Under the pieces are notes generated by a model. It worked only from the letters and a program-made list of their open reading frames with translations. It did no database searches and was not told where the DNA came from. A program made the translations under genes and the position numbers. Below are positions 25,145-33,658 of a stretch of 64,000 bases of DNA, in pieces. How positions within the stretch are numbered: position 1 is the first letter of the stretch; each line of letters begins with the position of its first letter. The DNA comes from Pseudomonas sp. GL-B-19 (lineage in GTDB: Bacteria > Pseudomonadota > Gammaproteobacteria > Pseudomonadales > Pseudomonadaceae): NCBI RefSeq assembly GCF_019956415.1, contig NZ_JAHBDK010000023.1:1-64000 (forward strand), written 5' to 3'.

Positions 25145-25238
25145 CTTCGCGAGCAGGCTCGCTCCCACATTGGATTGCGTCAGACGTTGATGTTGTGTCC
25201 TCTGGAGATCAATTGTGGGAGCGAGCCTGCTCGCGAAA
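25145..25238. repeat. REP doublet 5
   Basis: CTTCGCGAGCAGGCTCGCTCCCACA and TGTGGGAGCGAGCCTGCTCGCGAA are inverted units between the convergent ABC operon and the ATPase gene. Confidence 0.92.
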
Positions 25239-25257
25239 GCGGTGTCTCAAGCACAGA

Positions 25258-26454
25258 CTAATCCGGCCAGTTCCACGCCGGCTCATCCAGCATCCTTTGC
25301 CCGACAATGCCGGTCTGGCCGAGGTTTTTCTCCAGCACGATGCAATTGCATTCCGGGTCTTCCTGCAACGCTGAAATCAACCGCCGCGCATGAGACACCA
25401 CCCACACCTGGCACTGCTCCGAGGCACGGATAATCAAGCGTGCCAAGGCAGGCAACAGGTCCGGATGCAGACTGGTTTCCGGCTCGTTCAGCACCATCAA
25501 CGTGGGCGGGCGTGGTGTCAGCAGTGCGGCGACCAGCAGCAAATAACGGAGTGTGCCATCCGATAATTCGGCGGCCGATAACGGCCGCAATAGCCCTTCC
25601 TGATAAAACTCGATGGAAAACCGTCCGCCGGCCAGCGATTCGATGTGGAGTCTCGCACCGGGAAAGGCGTCGCTGATCGCGGTTCGCAGCGCCTCGGGGT
25701 CGCCGATTTCAATGATGGTCTGCAAGGCGGCCGCCAGGTCGCGACCGTCGTGGTGCAACACGGGTGTGCGGGTGCCGAGTTGCGGTTGGCGCACGGGCGC
25801 GTCGGCGTCACTGCGAAAGTGATCGTAGAAGCGCCAGCGACGAATGAACTCGCGTAATTCCAGAACCTCCGGCGAAGAACGCAAGCTGCCGACCTGGTCG
25901 AACAGGCTGTCGAAGTTCGGTGTGTGTTGGGCCAGCACGTCCCAGCTGCGATTGGCTCGGGCGCGGATCATCGGGCCGTTGCGATCCACCAGCAGGCTGG
26001 CCGGACGATAGATCGGCCCGGCCCAGACGCATTCACGCTTGATTTGCGGGTCCAGGCTGAAACGCGACGGAATAGGGAGAGGGTGTTCGGGCAGCATGAA
26101 GTGGCCGTTGGAATCGGGCAGCCCAAGACTGATCGAATAGCTGAAATCCTCACCGGCAAACCCCAGCCGCAGTCGTTTGACGCCGTGTCTCACCGTTGCC
26201 TCGACCGGGACTTCACCATTGCGCATGCGTCGGGTGATGTTTTCCGGCCCGGCCCAGAAGGTCGAGTCCAGCCCACCCTCACGGGCCAGCGCATTGACCA
26301 CGCCACCCTGAGCGGTTTCCGCCAGCAGGCGCAGGGCGCGGTAAAGGTTGGATTTGCCGCTGCCATTCGGGCCGGTAATCAGGTTCAACCGACCCAGCGG
26401 GATGACCAACTTATTGATCGAACGGTAATTGGCTACGGCGAGGGTGTTGAGCAT
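25258..26454 (-). CDS. RecF/SMC-like AAA ATPase
   Basis: 398 residues. Walker A is GPNGSGKSN (near 29-37), the signature-like segment is LSDGTLRYLLL, Walker B is LMVLNEPETSLHPD and the switch His is in VVSHARR. The N-terminal FxxYRS opening (VANYRSINKL) is typical of the RecF/OLD-like group. No TOPRIM nuclease or long coiled coil is present. Many such proteins are of unknown role; some work in DNA repair or defence. It stands alone between a REP element and the divergent triABC operon, so no defence partner is seen. Confidence 0.85.
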   Translation of the reverse strand: MLNTLAVANYRSINKLVIPLGRLNLITGPNGSGKSNLYRALRLLAETAQGGVVNALAREGGLDSTFWAGPENITRRMRNGEVPVEATVRHGVKRLRLGFAGEDFSYSISLGLPDSNGHFMLPEHPLPIPSRFSLDPQIKRECVWAGPIYRPASLLVDRNGPMIRARANRSWDVLAQHTPNFDSLFDQVGSLRSSPEVLELREFIRRWRFYDHFRSDADAPVRQPQLGTRTPVLHHDGRDLAAALQTIIEIGDPEALRTAISDAFPGARLHIESLAGGRFSIEFYQEGLLRPLSAAELSDGTLRYLLLVAALLTPRPPTLMVLNEPETSLHPDLLPALARLIIRASEQCQVWVVSHARRLISALQEDPECNCIVLEKNLGQTGIVGQRMLDEPAWNWPD

Positions 26455-26631
26455 GTGGGTTCCTTGGGCCGGATCAATCGGCGAGCATTGTCGGGTACGC
26501 GCAGGCGTCTACGGCAAGTGTTTTCAGCAGAAACCATTACAAATTTTTTCTTCATAAGTCGGGCGTGCAAGGTTACAACTGTGTTCTAAGCTTTCTGTCG
26601 AGTTGCCCATAAAAAAGGCCAAGGAGTTTGC

Positions 26632-27735
26632 ATGGCGGTTCCCGGATTGAAAGTCATCCTGGCCTTGAGCGTCGTCACTCTGCTGACGGCGTGCGATAAA
26701 AAAGAACCCGTAAAGGAATACTTGCCACGGGTGTTCATACAAGTCGTCCAGCCGGCGGATTACGCCGCCGCGGTGACCCTCACCGGTGACATCCAGGCTC
26801 GGATACAGACCGAGCTGTCGTTTCGCGTGGGCGGCAAGATCATCGAGCGTTCGGTCGATGTCGGTGACCGGGTGACGGCCAAACAAGTGCTGGCCCGGCT
26901 CGATCCCAAGGACTTGCAGAGCAGTGTCGATTCGGCCCAGGCCCAAGTGGCCGCCCAACAGGCGCTGGTCAAACAGAATGCCGCAGCGTTCGTGCGCCAG
27001 GAAAAACTCCTGCCCAAGGGCTACACCAGTCAGAGCGAATACGACGCGGCCCAAGCGGCGTTGCGCAGCAGTCAAAGCGCCATGAGCGCGGCTCAGGCGC
27101 AGTTGGCCAATGCCCGCGATCAACTGAGCTACACCGCACTGATCGCCGATGCGCCCGGCATCATCACCGCACGTCAGGCTGAAGTCGGCCAGGTGGTGCA
27201 GGCAACGATGCCGATTTTCAGCCTGGCTCGCGATGGCGATCGGGACGCGGTATTCAACGTTTATGAAGCGCTGCTGGCCGACAAGCCGACGGATGACACC
27301 ATTGTCCTCAGCTTGCTTGATAACCCCGAGATCAAAACCACTGGCACCGTGCGCGAAGTGACCCCGGCAGTGTCCGCACAGTCCGGCACTGTGCAGGTCA
27401 AGGTAGGCCTCGACAGCCTGCCGCCGGGCATGCAACTGGGTTCGGTGGTGAGCGCCACGGCCAAGGGTGCGGGCAAGTCGGCGGTCGAACTGCCGTGGTC
27501 GGCCCTGACCAAAAATATCAGTGAGCCCGCCGTCTGGCTGGTCGACGACAAGGGGCAGGCCCAGTTGCACAGCGTCACGGTTGGCCGCTACCTGACAGGC
27601 AAGGTCATCATCAGCAAAGGGCTTACAGGTGGGGAAAAAGTCGTGATCGCCGGGGGGCAGCTGTTGCACCCGGGCATGGAAGTCGAGATTGCCGAAAATA
27701 CTTATAAGGATCAGAGTTGGGGAGCCAAGCCATGA
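26632..27735 (+). CDS. triA: RND efflux periplasmic adaptor TriA
   Basis: 367-residue membrane fusion lipoprotein with lipobox LLTAC (Cys21). It has the barrel-sandwich region (SFRVGGKIIERSVDVGDRV), a coiled-coil hairpin (about 100-165, rich in Ala and Gln) and a C-terminal beta-barrel. P. aeruginosa TriABC is unusual in needing two different adaptors with one pump, and exports triclosan using OpmH. The same arrangement of two adaptor genes followed by an RND gene is seen here. Substrate is inferred from homology. The ribosome site is AAGGAG. Confidence 0.88.
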   Translation: MAVPGLKVILALSVVTLLTACDKKEPVKEYLPRVFIQVVQPADYAAAVTLTGDIQARIQTELSFRVGGKIIERSVDVGDRVTAKQVLARLDPKDLQSSVDSAQAQVAAQQALVKQNAAAFVRQEKLLPKGYTSQSEYDAAQAALRSSQSAMSAAQAQLANARDQLSYTALIADAPGIITARQAEVGQVVQATMPIFSLARDGDRDAVFNVYEALLADKPTDDTIVLSLLDNPEIKTTGTVREVTPAVSAQSGTVQVKVGLDSLPPGMQLGSVVSATAKGAGKSAVELPWSALTKNISEPAVWLVDDKGQAQLHSVTVGRYLTGKVIISKGLTGGEKVVIAGGQLLHPGMEVEIAENTYKDQSWGAKP

Positions 27736-28796
27736 AGCCTTTATGGGCGTTGTCCCTTGGGCTGGTGCTGAGCGCCTGTTCCAAAAACGAACCGCCACCG
27801 GAGCCGATACGTCCCGTGCTGTCAGTCAAGGTCAAGGCCTTGAACGAAGAGGATCTGGGCCGGTTTGCCGGTAGCATCCAGGCACGCTACGAAAGCAATA
27901 CCGGGTTTCGCGTGGGTGGGCGAATTGCCAGTCGTAACGTGGATGTCGGGACCGAGGTCGCGAAGGGCACGCTGCTGGCCACGCTTGACCCTTCCGACCA
28001 GCAAAACCAATTGCGTTCGGCCCAGGGCGACCTGGCGAAAATCCAGGCGCAACTGATCAATGCCCAGGCCAACGCCGAGCGGCAGCAGTCGTTGTTTGAT
28101 CGCGGGGTCGGCGCGCAGGCGCAACTGGACGATGCCCTGACTCAGCTGAAAACCACCCAGGCTTCCCTCGATCAGGCCAAGGCGGCGGTCAACCAGAGCA
28201 CGGATCAACTCGGCTATACCGAACTGCGCTCCGACCATAAAGCCGTGGTCACTGCGTGGAACGCCGAGGCCGGGCAAGTGGTGACCGCCGGCCAGCAAGT
28301 GGTGACCCTGGCGCAACCGGACATCAAGGAAGCGGTGATTGACCTGCCCGATACCCTGGTCGATCAACTGCCCAAAGATGTGGTGTTCCAGGTTGCGGCG
28401 CAACTCAATCCGAACACCAACACCACCGCAATCATCCGCGAAATCGAACCCCAGGCGCAGAGCGCAACGCGCACCCGTCGCGCTCGCCTGACCCTGGCCG
28501 AAACGCCGGAAGGGTTCCGGCTGGGCACAGCGATCAGCGTCACCCTGAGTTCGGCGGTCAAGCCGCGTATCGAACTGCCCCTTACCGCGTTGCAGGAGGT
28601 CGACGGCAAACCCCGCATCTGGGTGATTGATCCCGAGAAAAAAACCGTTTCACCACGGGACGTCAATGTCATCAGCCGCACCGACAGCACGGTGACGCTG
28701 GCCGATGGCGTGAAAAACGGCGAGCGAGTGGTCAGTGCCGGCGTAAATAGCCTCAAACCGGGGCAACAAGTGAAATTTGACGAGGACAGTCAATGA
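27732..28796 (+). CDS. triB: RND efflux periplasmic adaptor TriB
   Basis: 354 residues, the second adaptor, also a lipoprotein (lipobox VLSAC). Domain order matches TriA: lipoyl half-motif (GFRVGGRIASRNVDVGTEV), alpha hairpin (about 95-150), second lipoyl half and barrel. The ATG overlaps the triA stop (ATGA), so the two are made together. Identity with TriA is only moderate, suggesting an old duplication and distinct positions in the adaptor ring. Confidence 0.88.
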   Translation: MKPLWALSLGLVLSACSKNEPPPEPIRPVLSVKVKALNEEDLGRFAGSIQARYESNTGFRVGGRIASRNVDVGTEVAKGTLLATLDPSDQQNQLRSAQGDLAKIQAQLINAQANAERQQSLFDRGVGAQAQLDDALTQLKTTQASLDQAKAAVNQSTDQLGYTELRSDHKAVVTAWNAEAGQVVTAGQQVVTLAQPDIKEAVIDLPDTLVDQLPKDVVFQVAAQLNPNTNTTAIIREIEPQAQSATRTRRARLTLAETPEGFRLGTAISVTLSSAVKPRIELPLTALQEVDGKPRIWVIDPEKKTVSPRDVNVISRTDSTVTLADGVKNGERVVSAGVNSLKPGQQVKFDEDSQ

Positions 28797-31700
28797 AAGG
28801 GCCTTTCAACCTCTCCGAATGGGCCCTCAAGCATCAGTCGTTCGTCTGGTATCTGATGTTCGTCGCGTTGCTCATGGGTGTGTTTTCGTATTTCAACCTG
28901 GGGCGCGAAGAAGACCCTTCGTTCACCATCAAGACCATGGTGATCCAGAGCAAATGGCCGGGGGCGACCCAAGAGGAGACCCTTAAACAGATCACCGACC
29001 GCATCGAGAAAAAACTCGAAGAACTCGATTCTCTCGACTACGTGAAAAGCTACACGCGGCCCGGCGAATCCACGGTGTACGTGAACTTGCGCGACACCAC
29101 CAGTGCCAAGGACATCCCGGAAATCTGGTACCAGGTCCGCAAGAAGATCAACGACATCCGCTTCCAGTTCCCGCAAGGCATACAGGGGCCGTCGTTCAAC
29201 GACGAGTTCGGTGACGTCTTCGGGTCGATCTACGCTTTCACCGCCGACGGCCTGACCCTGCGTCAGTTGCGCGACTACGTGGAACAGGCCCGCATGGAAA
29301 TTCGCGGTGTGCCGGGGCTGGGCAAAATCGAAATGGTCGGCCAGCAGGATGAAGTGCTGTACCTGAATTTCTCCACGCGCAAACTCGCGGCGCTGGGCAT
29401 CGATCAGCGTCAGGTGGTGCAGAGCCTGCAATCGCAGAACGCCGTGACCCCGGCGGGTGTCATCGAGGCGGGGCCGGAGCGGATATCGGTGCGCACTTCA
29501 GGGAAGTTCGCCTCGGAGAAAGACCTGGCCGAAGTCAACCTCAAGCTCAACGACCGCTACTATCGTCTGGCCGACATCGCCGAAATCAAGCGCGGCTACG
29601 TCGATCCGACCTCACCGGAATTCCGCTTCAATGGCAAACCCGCCATCGGCCTGGCGATTGCCATGCAGACGGGCGGTAACGTCCAGGCCTTCGGCAAGGC
29701 CTTGCACGAGCGTATCGACCAACTGACCGCCGACCTGCCGGTGGGTGTTGGCATCTACAACGTCTCGGATCAGGCCGTGGTGGTGGAGGAGGCCGTTGGC
29801 GGCTTTACCCGTGCGCTGTTCGAGGCGGTGATCATCGTGCTGGTGGTCAGTTTCATCAGCCTCGGTGTGCGTGCCGGGCTGGTGGTGGCGTGCTCGATCC
29901 CGTTGGTGCTAGCGATGGTGTTTGTGTTCATGGAGTTCAGCGGCATCACCATGCAGCGGATCTCCCTTGGCGCACTGATCATTTCCCTCGGCCTGATGGT
30001 GGACGACGCGATGATCACCGTGGAGATGATGGTCATGCGCCTGGAAATGGGCGAGACCAAGGAGCAGGCGGCCACGTTTGCCTATACCTCCACCGCGTTC
30101 CCGATGCTCACCGGTACGCTGGTGACGGTGGCGGGGTTTGTGCCGATCGGCCTGAACGCCAGCTCCGCCGGTGAGTACACCTACACGCTGTTTGCGGTGA
30201 TTGCCTGCGCGATGCTGGTGTCTTGGGTGGTGGCGGTGCTGTTTGCGCCGGTGATCGGCGTGCACATCCTCAGCACCAACGTGAAACCTCACACAGGCGA
30301 ACCCGGGCGCATCGGCAAAGCCTTCAATGGCGGCATGCTGTGGTGCATGCGCAATCGCTGGTGGGCCATTGGCATCACCGTGCTGTGTTTTGTGCTGGCG
30401 TTGTTTTGCATGCGCTATGTGCAGAACCAGTTCTTCCCGTCTTCGGATCGCCCGGAAATCCTGGTCGACCTGAACCTGCCGCAAAACGCCTCGATTGAAG
30501 AAACCCGCCGGGCCGTCGATCGTCTAGAAGCCACGCTCAAGGACGATCCGGATATCGTGCGCTGGAGCACCTACATCGGTCAGGGCGCGATCCGTTTCTA
30601 TCTGCCTCTGGACCAACAACTGCAAAACCCGTTCTATGCACAGTTGGTGATCGTCAGCAAAGGCAAGACCCGTGAGGCCATGATGGAGAAGCTTCGCGAG
30701 CGCTTGCGCAACGACTTCGTCGGCATCGGCGGTTATGTCCAGGCACTGGAAATGGGCCCGCCAGTAGGGCGTCCGATCCAGTACCGCGTCAGCGGCAAAG
30801 ACATTGATCAAGTGCGCCGGCATGCCATCGACCTGGCCTCCGAACTGGACAAGAACCCGCACGTTGGCGAGATCATCTACGACTGGAACGAACCGGGCAA
30901 AGTACTGCGCATCGACATTGCCCAGGACAAGGCGCGGCAGTTGGGGCTGTCTTCCGAAGATGTGGCCAACCTGATGAACGGCATCGTCAGCGGCCAGGCG
31001 GTGACCCAGGTCGATGACGATATCTATCTGATCAACGTAGTCGGTCGTGCAGTGGACTCCGAACGTGGTACGCCGGAAACCCTGCAGAACCTGCAAATCG
31101 TCACGCCTAGCGGCACGTCGATTCCGCTGCTGGCGTTCGCCACCGTGCGCTACGAACTGGAGCAGCCGCTGGTGTGGCGTCGCGATCGCCTGCCGACCAT
31201 CACCATCAAGGCGGCGATACGCGACGAGGTCCAGCCGACGGACCTGGTGAAAATCCTCAAACCGTCCATCGATGCCTTTGCCGCCAAGCTGCCGCCCGGG
31301 TACAAGGTCGCCACCGGCGGTACGGTCGAGGAAAGCGGCAAGGCCCAAGGGCCGATTGCCAAGGTTGTACCGTTGATGCTGTTCTTGATGGCGACGTTCC
31401 TGATGATCCAGTTGCACAGCGTGCAGAAGATGTTTCTGGTGGCCAGCGTCGCGCCGCTGGGTTTGATCGGCGTGGTGCTGGCGTTGGTGCCAACCGGTAC
31501 GCCAATGGGCTTCGTGGCGATCCTGGGGATATTGGCGTTGATCGGCATCATCATTCGTAACTCGGTGATTCTGGTGACCCAGATCGATGAATACGAGAAG
31601 AATGGCTATGCGCCGTGGGACGCAGTGGTCGAAGCCACCGAGCATCGACGCCGGCCGATCCTGCTGACGGCCGCCGCCGCGAGCCTGGGGATGATTCCGA

Positions 31701-31843
31701 TTGCACGGGAAGTGTTCTGGGGGCCGATGGCTTACGCGATGATCGGCGGGATTGTCATCGCGACCTTGCTGACGCTGCTGTTCTTGCCGGCGCTTTATGT
31801 GGCCTGGTACAAAATTCGCGAGCCGAAGAAAGAGGTGGCTTAA
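28793..31843 (+). CDS. triC: RND efflux pump TriC
   Basis: 1016 residues, inner-membrane proton-driven exporter. There are twelve membrane segments in the 1+5+1+5 order and two large periplasmic loops. The acidic pair of the proton relay is in LGLMVDDAMITVE within segment 4. It starts within the triB stop (ATGA). With TriA, TriB and a TolC-type channel encoded elsewhere it should form a tripartite pump. No regulator gene of the TetR or MerR type adjoins the operon. Confidence 0.92.
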   Translation: MKGPFNLSEWALKHQSFVWYLMFVALLMGVFSYFNLGREEDPSFTIKTMVIQSKWPGATQEETLKQITDRIEKKLEELDSLDYVKSYTRPGESTVYVNLRDTTSAKDIPEIWYQVRKKINDIRFQFPQGIQGPSFNDEFGDVFGSIYAFTADGLTLRQLRDYVEQARMEIRGVPGLGKIEMVGQQDEVLYLNFSTRKLAALGIDQRQVVQSLQSQNAVTPAGVIEAGPERISVRTSGKFASEKDLAEVNLKLNDRYYRLADIAEIKRGYVDPTSPEFRFNGKPAIGLAIAMQTGGNVQAFGKALHERIDQLTADLPVGVGIYNVSDQAVVVEEAVGGFTRALFEAVIIVLVVSFISLGVRAGLVVACSIPLVLAMVFVFMEFSGITMQRISLGALIISLGLMVDDAMITVEMMVMRLEMGETKEQAATFAYTSTAFPMLTGTLVTVAGFVPIGLNASSAGEYTYTLFAVIACAMLVSWVVAVLFAPVIGVHILSTNVKPHTGEPGRIGKAFNGGMLWCMRNRWWAIGITVLCFVLALFCMRYVQNQFFPSSDRPEILVDLNLPQNASIEETRRAVDRLEATLKDDPDIVRWSTYIGQGAIRFYLPLDQQLQNPFYAQLVIVSKGKTREAMMEKLRERLRNDFVGIGGYVQALEMGPPVGRPIQYRVSGKDIDQVRRHAIDLASELDKNPHVGEIIYDWNEPGKVLRIDIAQDKARQLGLSSEDVANLMNGIVSGQAVTQVDDDIYLINVVGRAVDSERGTPETLQNLQIVTPSGTSIPLLAFATVRYELEQPLVWRRDRLPTITIKAAIRDEVQPTDLVKILKPSIDAFAAKLPPGYKVATGGTVEESGKAQGPIAKVVPLMLFLMATFLMIQLHSVQKMFLVASVAPLGLIGVVLALVPTGTPMGFVAILGILALIGIIIRNSVILVTQIDEYEKNGYAPWDAVVEATEHRRRPILLTAAAASLGMIPIAREVFWGPMAYAMIGGIVIATLLTLLFLPALYVAWYKIREPKKEVA

Positions 31844-31863
31844 AAAAAGCGAGCGCTTCGCGC

Positions 31864-31930
31864 TCATCGCGAGCAGGCTCGCTCCCACAGTGACCGCGTA
31901 CCCCTGTAGGAGCGAGCCTGCTCGCGATGG
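31864..31930. repeat. REP doublet 6
   Basis: CATCGCGAGCAGGCTCGCTCCCACAG and CTGTAGGAGCGAGCCTGCTCGCGATG are inverted units with a 15-base spacer, between convergent triC and the methyltransferase gene. Confidence 0.92.
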
Positions 31931-31942
31931 CGTCCTGACGGC

Positions 31943-32572
31943 CTACACAGCTCTACGCCATACACTCGCCAACCAAGGCTGCTGCTCCCGCGGCAGCCCC
32001 GCCGGCCGATAGTAATGCTCCAGCTCCACAAACCCCGCCTCGGTCAGCAGTTGCTGCCACGCCGCAAGATCGTGATAAGCCCCATACCGCGGCCCATTCC
32101 AGCCTTCCTGATTCTCCCCGCGAGGATTGGAGCTGAACAACACCCCACCCGGTTTCAACGCCCCACGCAATTGCTTCAACACTCGCGGCAATTCCTGACG
32201 CGGGATGTGAAACAGCACCGCGTTGGCAAAAATTCCGTCGAAGCGCTCGTCCGGTAAATCAAGCTTCAAAAAGTCCTGCTGCCAGACCTCGCAACCGCTG
32301 TCCTCACGCGCCATCTGCGCAAACTTTTCCGACCCGTCGAGGCCGACGGCGGTATGCCCCATGCGCGTGAAGGTTTGCAGATCGCGGCCGGGACCACAGC
32401 CGAAGTCGAGGATGTCGAACGGTGCCTCGCCTTGAATATGCCGCAACAGGGCATCGATGTTCTGGCTGACATCGTGATCACGAGTGCCTTCGCGAAAATC
32501 TTCGGCCACCGAGTTGTAATGGCCCAGGGTGGTGGCGGTGATCTGCTGGAGGTCGTCGGGGGTCTGTTTCAT
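31943..32572 (-). CDS. Class I SAM-dependent methyltransferase
   Basis: 209 residues. Motif I is ILDFGCGPGRDLQ, the acidic motif II is GLDGSEKF, and DGIFANAVLFHIP with LKPGGVLFSSNP follow. The first 30 residues (TLGHYNSVAEDFREGTRDHD) are typical of small-molecule methyltransferases of the UbiE-like group. Substrate unknown. The start at 32572 is preferred; the longer frame runs through a REP element. No operon partner. Confidence 0.87.
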   Translation of the reverse strand: MKQTPDDLQQITATTLGHYNSVAEDFREGTRDHDVSQNIDALLRHIQGEAPFDILDFGCGPGRDLQTFTRMGHTAVGLDGSEKFAQMAREDSGCEVWQQDFLKLDLPDERFDGIFANAVLFHIPRQELPRVLKQLRGALKPGGVLFSSNPRGENQEGWNGPRYGAYHDLAAWQQLLTEAGFVELEHYYRPAGLPREQQPWLASVWRRAV

Positions 32573-32640
32573 GGGCGGCTGCGCAGGCAATTGGGGTTTG
32601 TCGAATATACGCCATGAGGCCGGTGGCTGCTGCGCAGCCA

Positions 32641-32734
32641 ATCGCGAGCAGGCTCGCTCCCACAGTGGATTTTTGTCGAACACAAGTTTTGTGTTCACTG
32701 CAGATCAACTGTGGGAGCGAGCCTGCTCGCGAAA
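32641..32734. repeat. REP doublet 7
   Basis: ATCGCGAGCAGGCTCGCTCCCACAGT and ACTGTGGGAGCGAGCCTGCTCGCGA are inverted units, lying between two minus-strand genes. Confidence 0.92.
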
Positions 32735-32758
32735 GCGGTGTAACTGACAACCAATGAC

Positions 32759-33115
32759 TCAGCCCTGCTTCATCCCCAGGCAATCAATCGAGCGATCCAC
32801 CATGGCTTTGGCGATCTCCAACAAATGCCAGACCGAAAACACCATGGCGCGTTCCGCACCTTTGAGGTGATCACCACACTGATACGCCGTCACCGAAGCA
32901 CAGCGCAGCAGATCGGCGACATAAAGCTGGGTGTCTTCGAAACTCACGTCTTTGCTGACGTTGTAGAAGCGCAGTTCATCGGGCGGTGAGGGTTGATCGC
33001 CAGTGAGGTAGAAATCAATGGCACGGTAGAGCGCTGATCGATCCCTGGGCGGGTCTTCAGTACCGGTTTCGTTGGTGGAGGTTTCGGGAGGTGGATCGGG
33101 TACGGATTTCTTCAT
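32759..33115 (-). CDS. Small DUF3077/DUF6124-like protein
   Basis: 118 residues. The N-terminus is rich in Pro and Thr (MKKSVPDPPPETSTNET), then a helical domain ends with HLKGAERAMVFSVWHLLEIAKAMVDRSI, like the small DUF3077-type proteins that are abundant in Pseudomonas. The ATG at 33115 follows CTAGGAG. The family function is unknown to me. It is the last gene before the T6SS module and is read away from it. Confidence 0.7.
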   Translation of the reverse strand: MKKSVPDPPPETSTNETGTEDPPRDRSALYRAIDFYLTGDQPSPPDELRFYNVSKDVSFEDTQLYVADLLRCASVTAYQCGDHLKGAERAMVFSVWHLLEIAKAMVDRSIDCLGMKQG

Positions 33116-33658
33116 TGGTAAAACTCCTAGAGCTAATTGGAGCCAACCGATATCGCGACTAAACGACCAGGGGTGGCGGCTGCACACAGGTTAGTCGACC
33201 GGCCTCCAGGCAATACCGGCGCACCCGAGGGTGCCCTGCGCACAGCCACCATAACTTTCAGGCAAGGAAAACACCTGGAACGAGGTGGCGCTGTGCGCCT
33301 AGAGAGATCCGGGCGACTAAACCCAATCACTGATGAGCAGTGACGGACCGAGACTAGCCACGGAAATTGACAGGCGCAAGCGAGCGGAATGATCTAGGAA
33401 ACTTCCTGCAAATGAAAGGGAGCGGACCTTCGGAACCTCTGATTTTCCTGTACGAAAACTTCCCTTCTAGCGTCGGTTATTGCCCATCTCGTTCGCCGAC
33501 GCAGTTCTCTGAAAATCGGAAAGGTCTCGCTGTATTCGAAGACCCTTCCTACATCAATCCTTTTTCCCCGTTGGTACCTTGCCCGCCCATTTCGCGTGCA
33601 CAGACCATGGACGGTTTGGACATCGCGCTTCATTTCCTCTTTGCTTAAGGATAAGCGT
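33116..33658. other. Intergenic region before the T6SS module
   Basis: 543 bases without a supported gene. Open frames here lack ribosome sites or overlap in conflicting directions. An inverted repeat GCGTCGG (33470-33476) / CCGACGC (33496-33502) is present with a 19-base spacer. The vgrG promoter should lie here but no clear consensus was seen. Confidence 0.45.

Noticed and set aside
25258..26454. RecF/SMC-like ATPase as part of a defence system
   Set aside because: No nuclease, reverse transcriptase or other partner gene is adjacent; it stands alone between a REP doublet and the triABC operon.
30524..31888. Minus-strand frame of 454 codons
   Set aside because: Antisense of triC that continues into a REP element.
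33367..33648. Plus-strand frame of 93 codons before vgrG
   Set aside because: No ribosome site, no recognisable family, and a competing minus-strand frame over the same bases; kept as intergenic.
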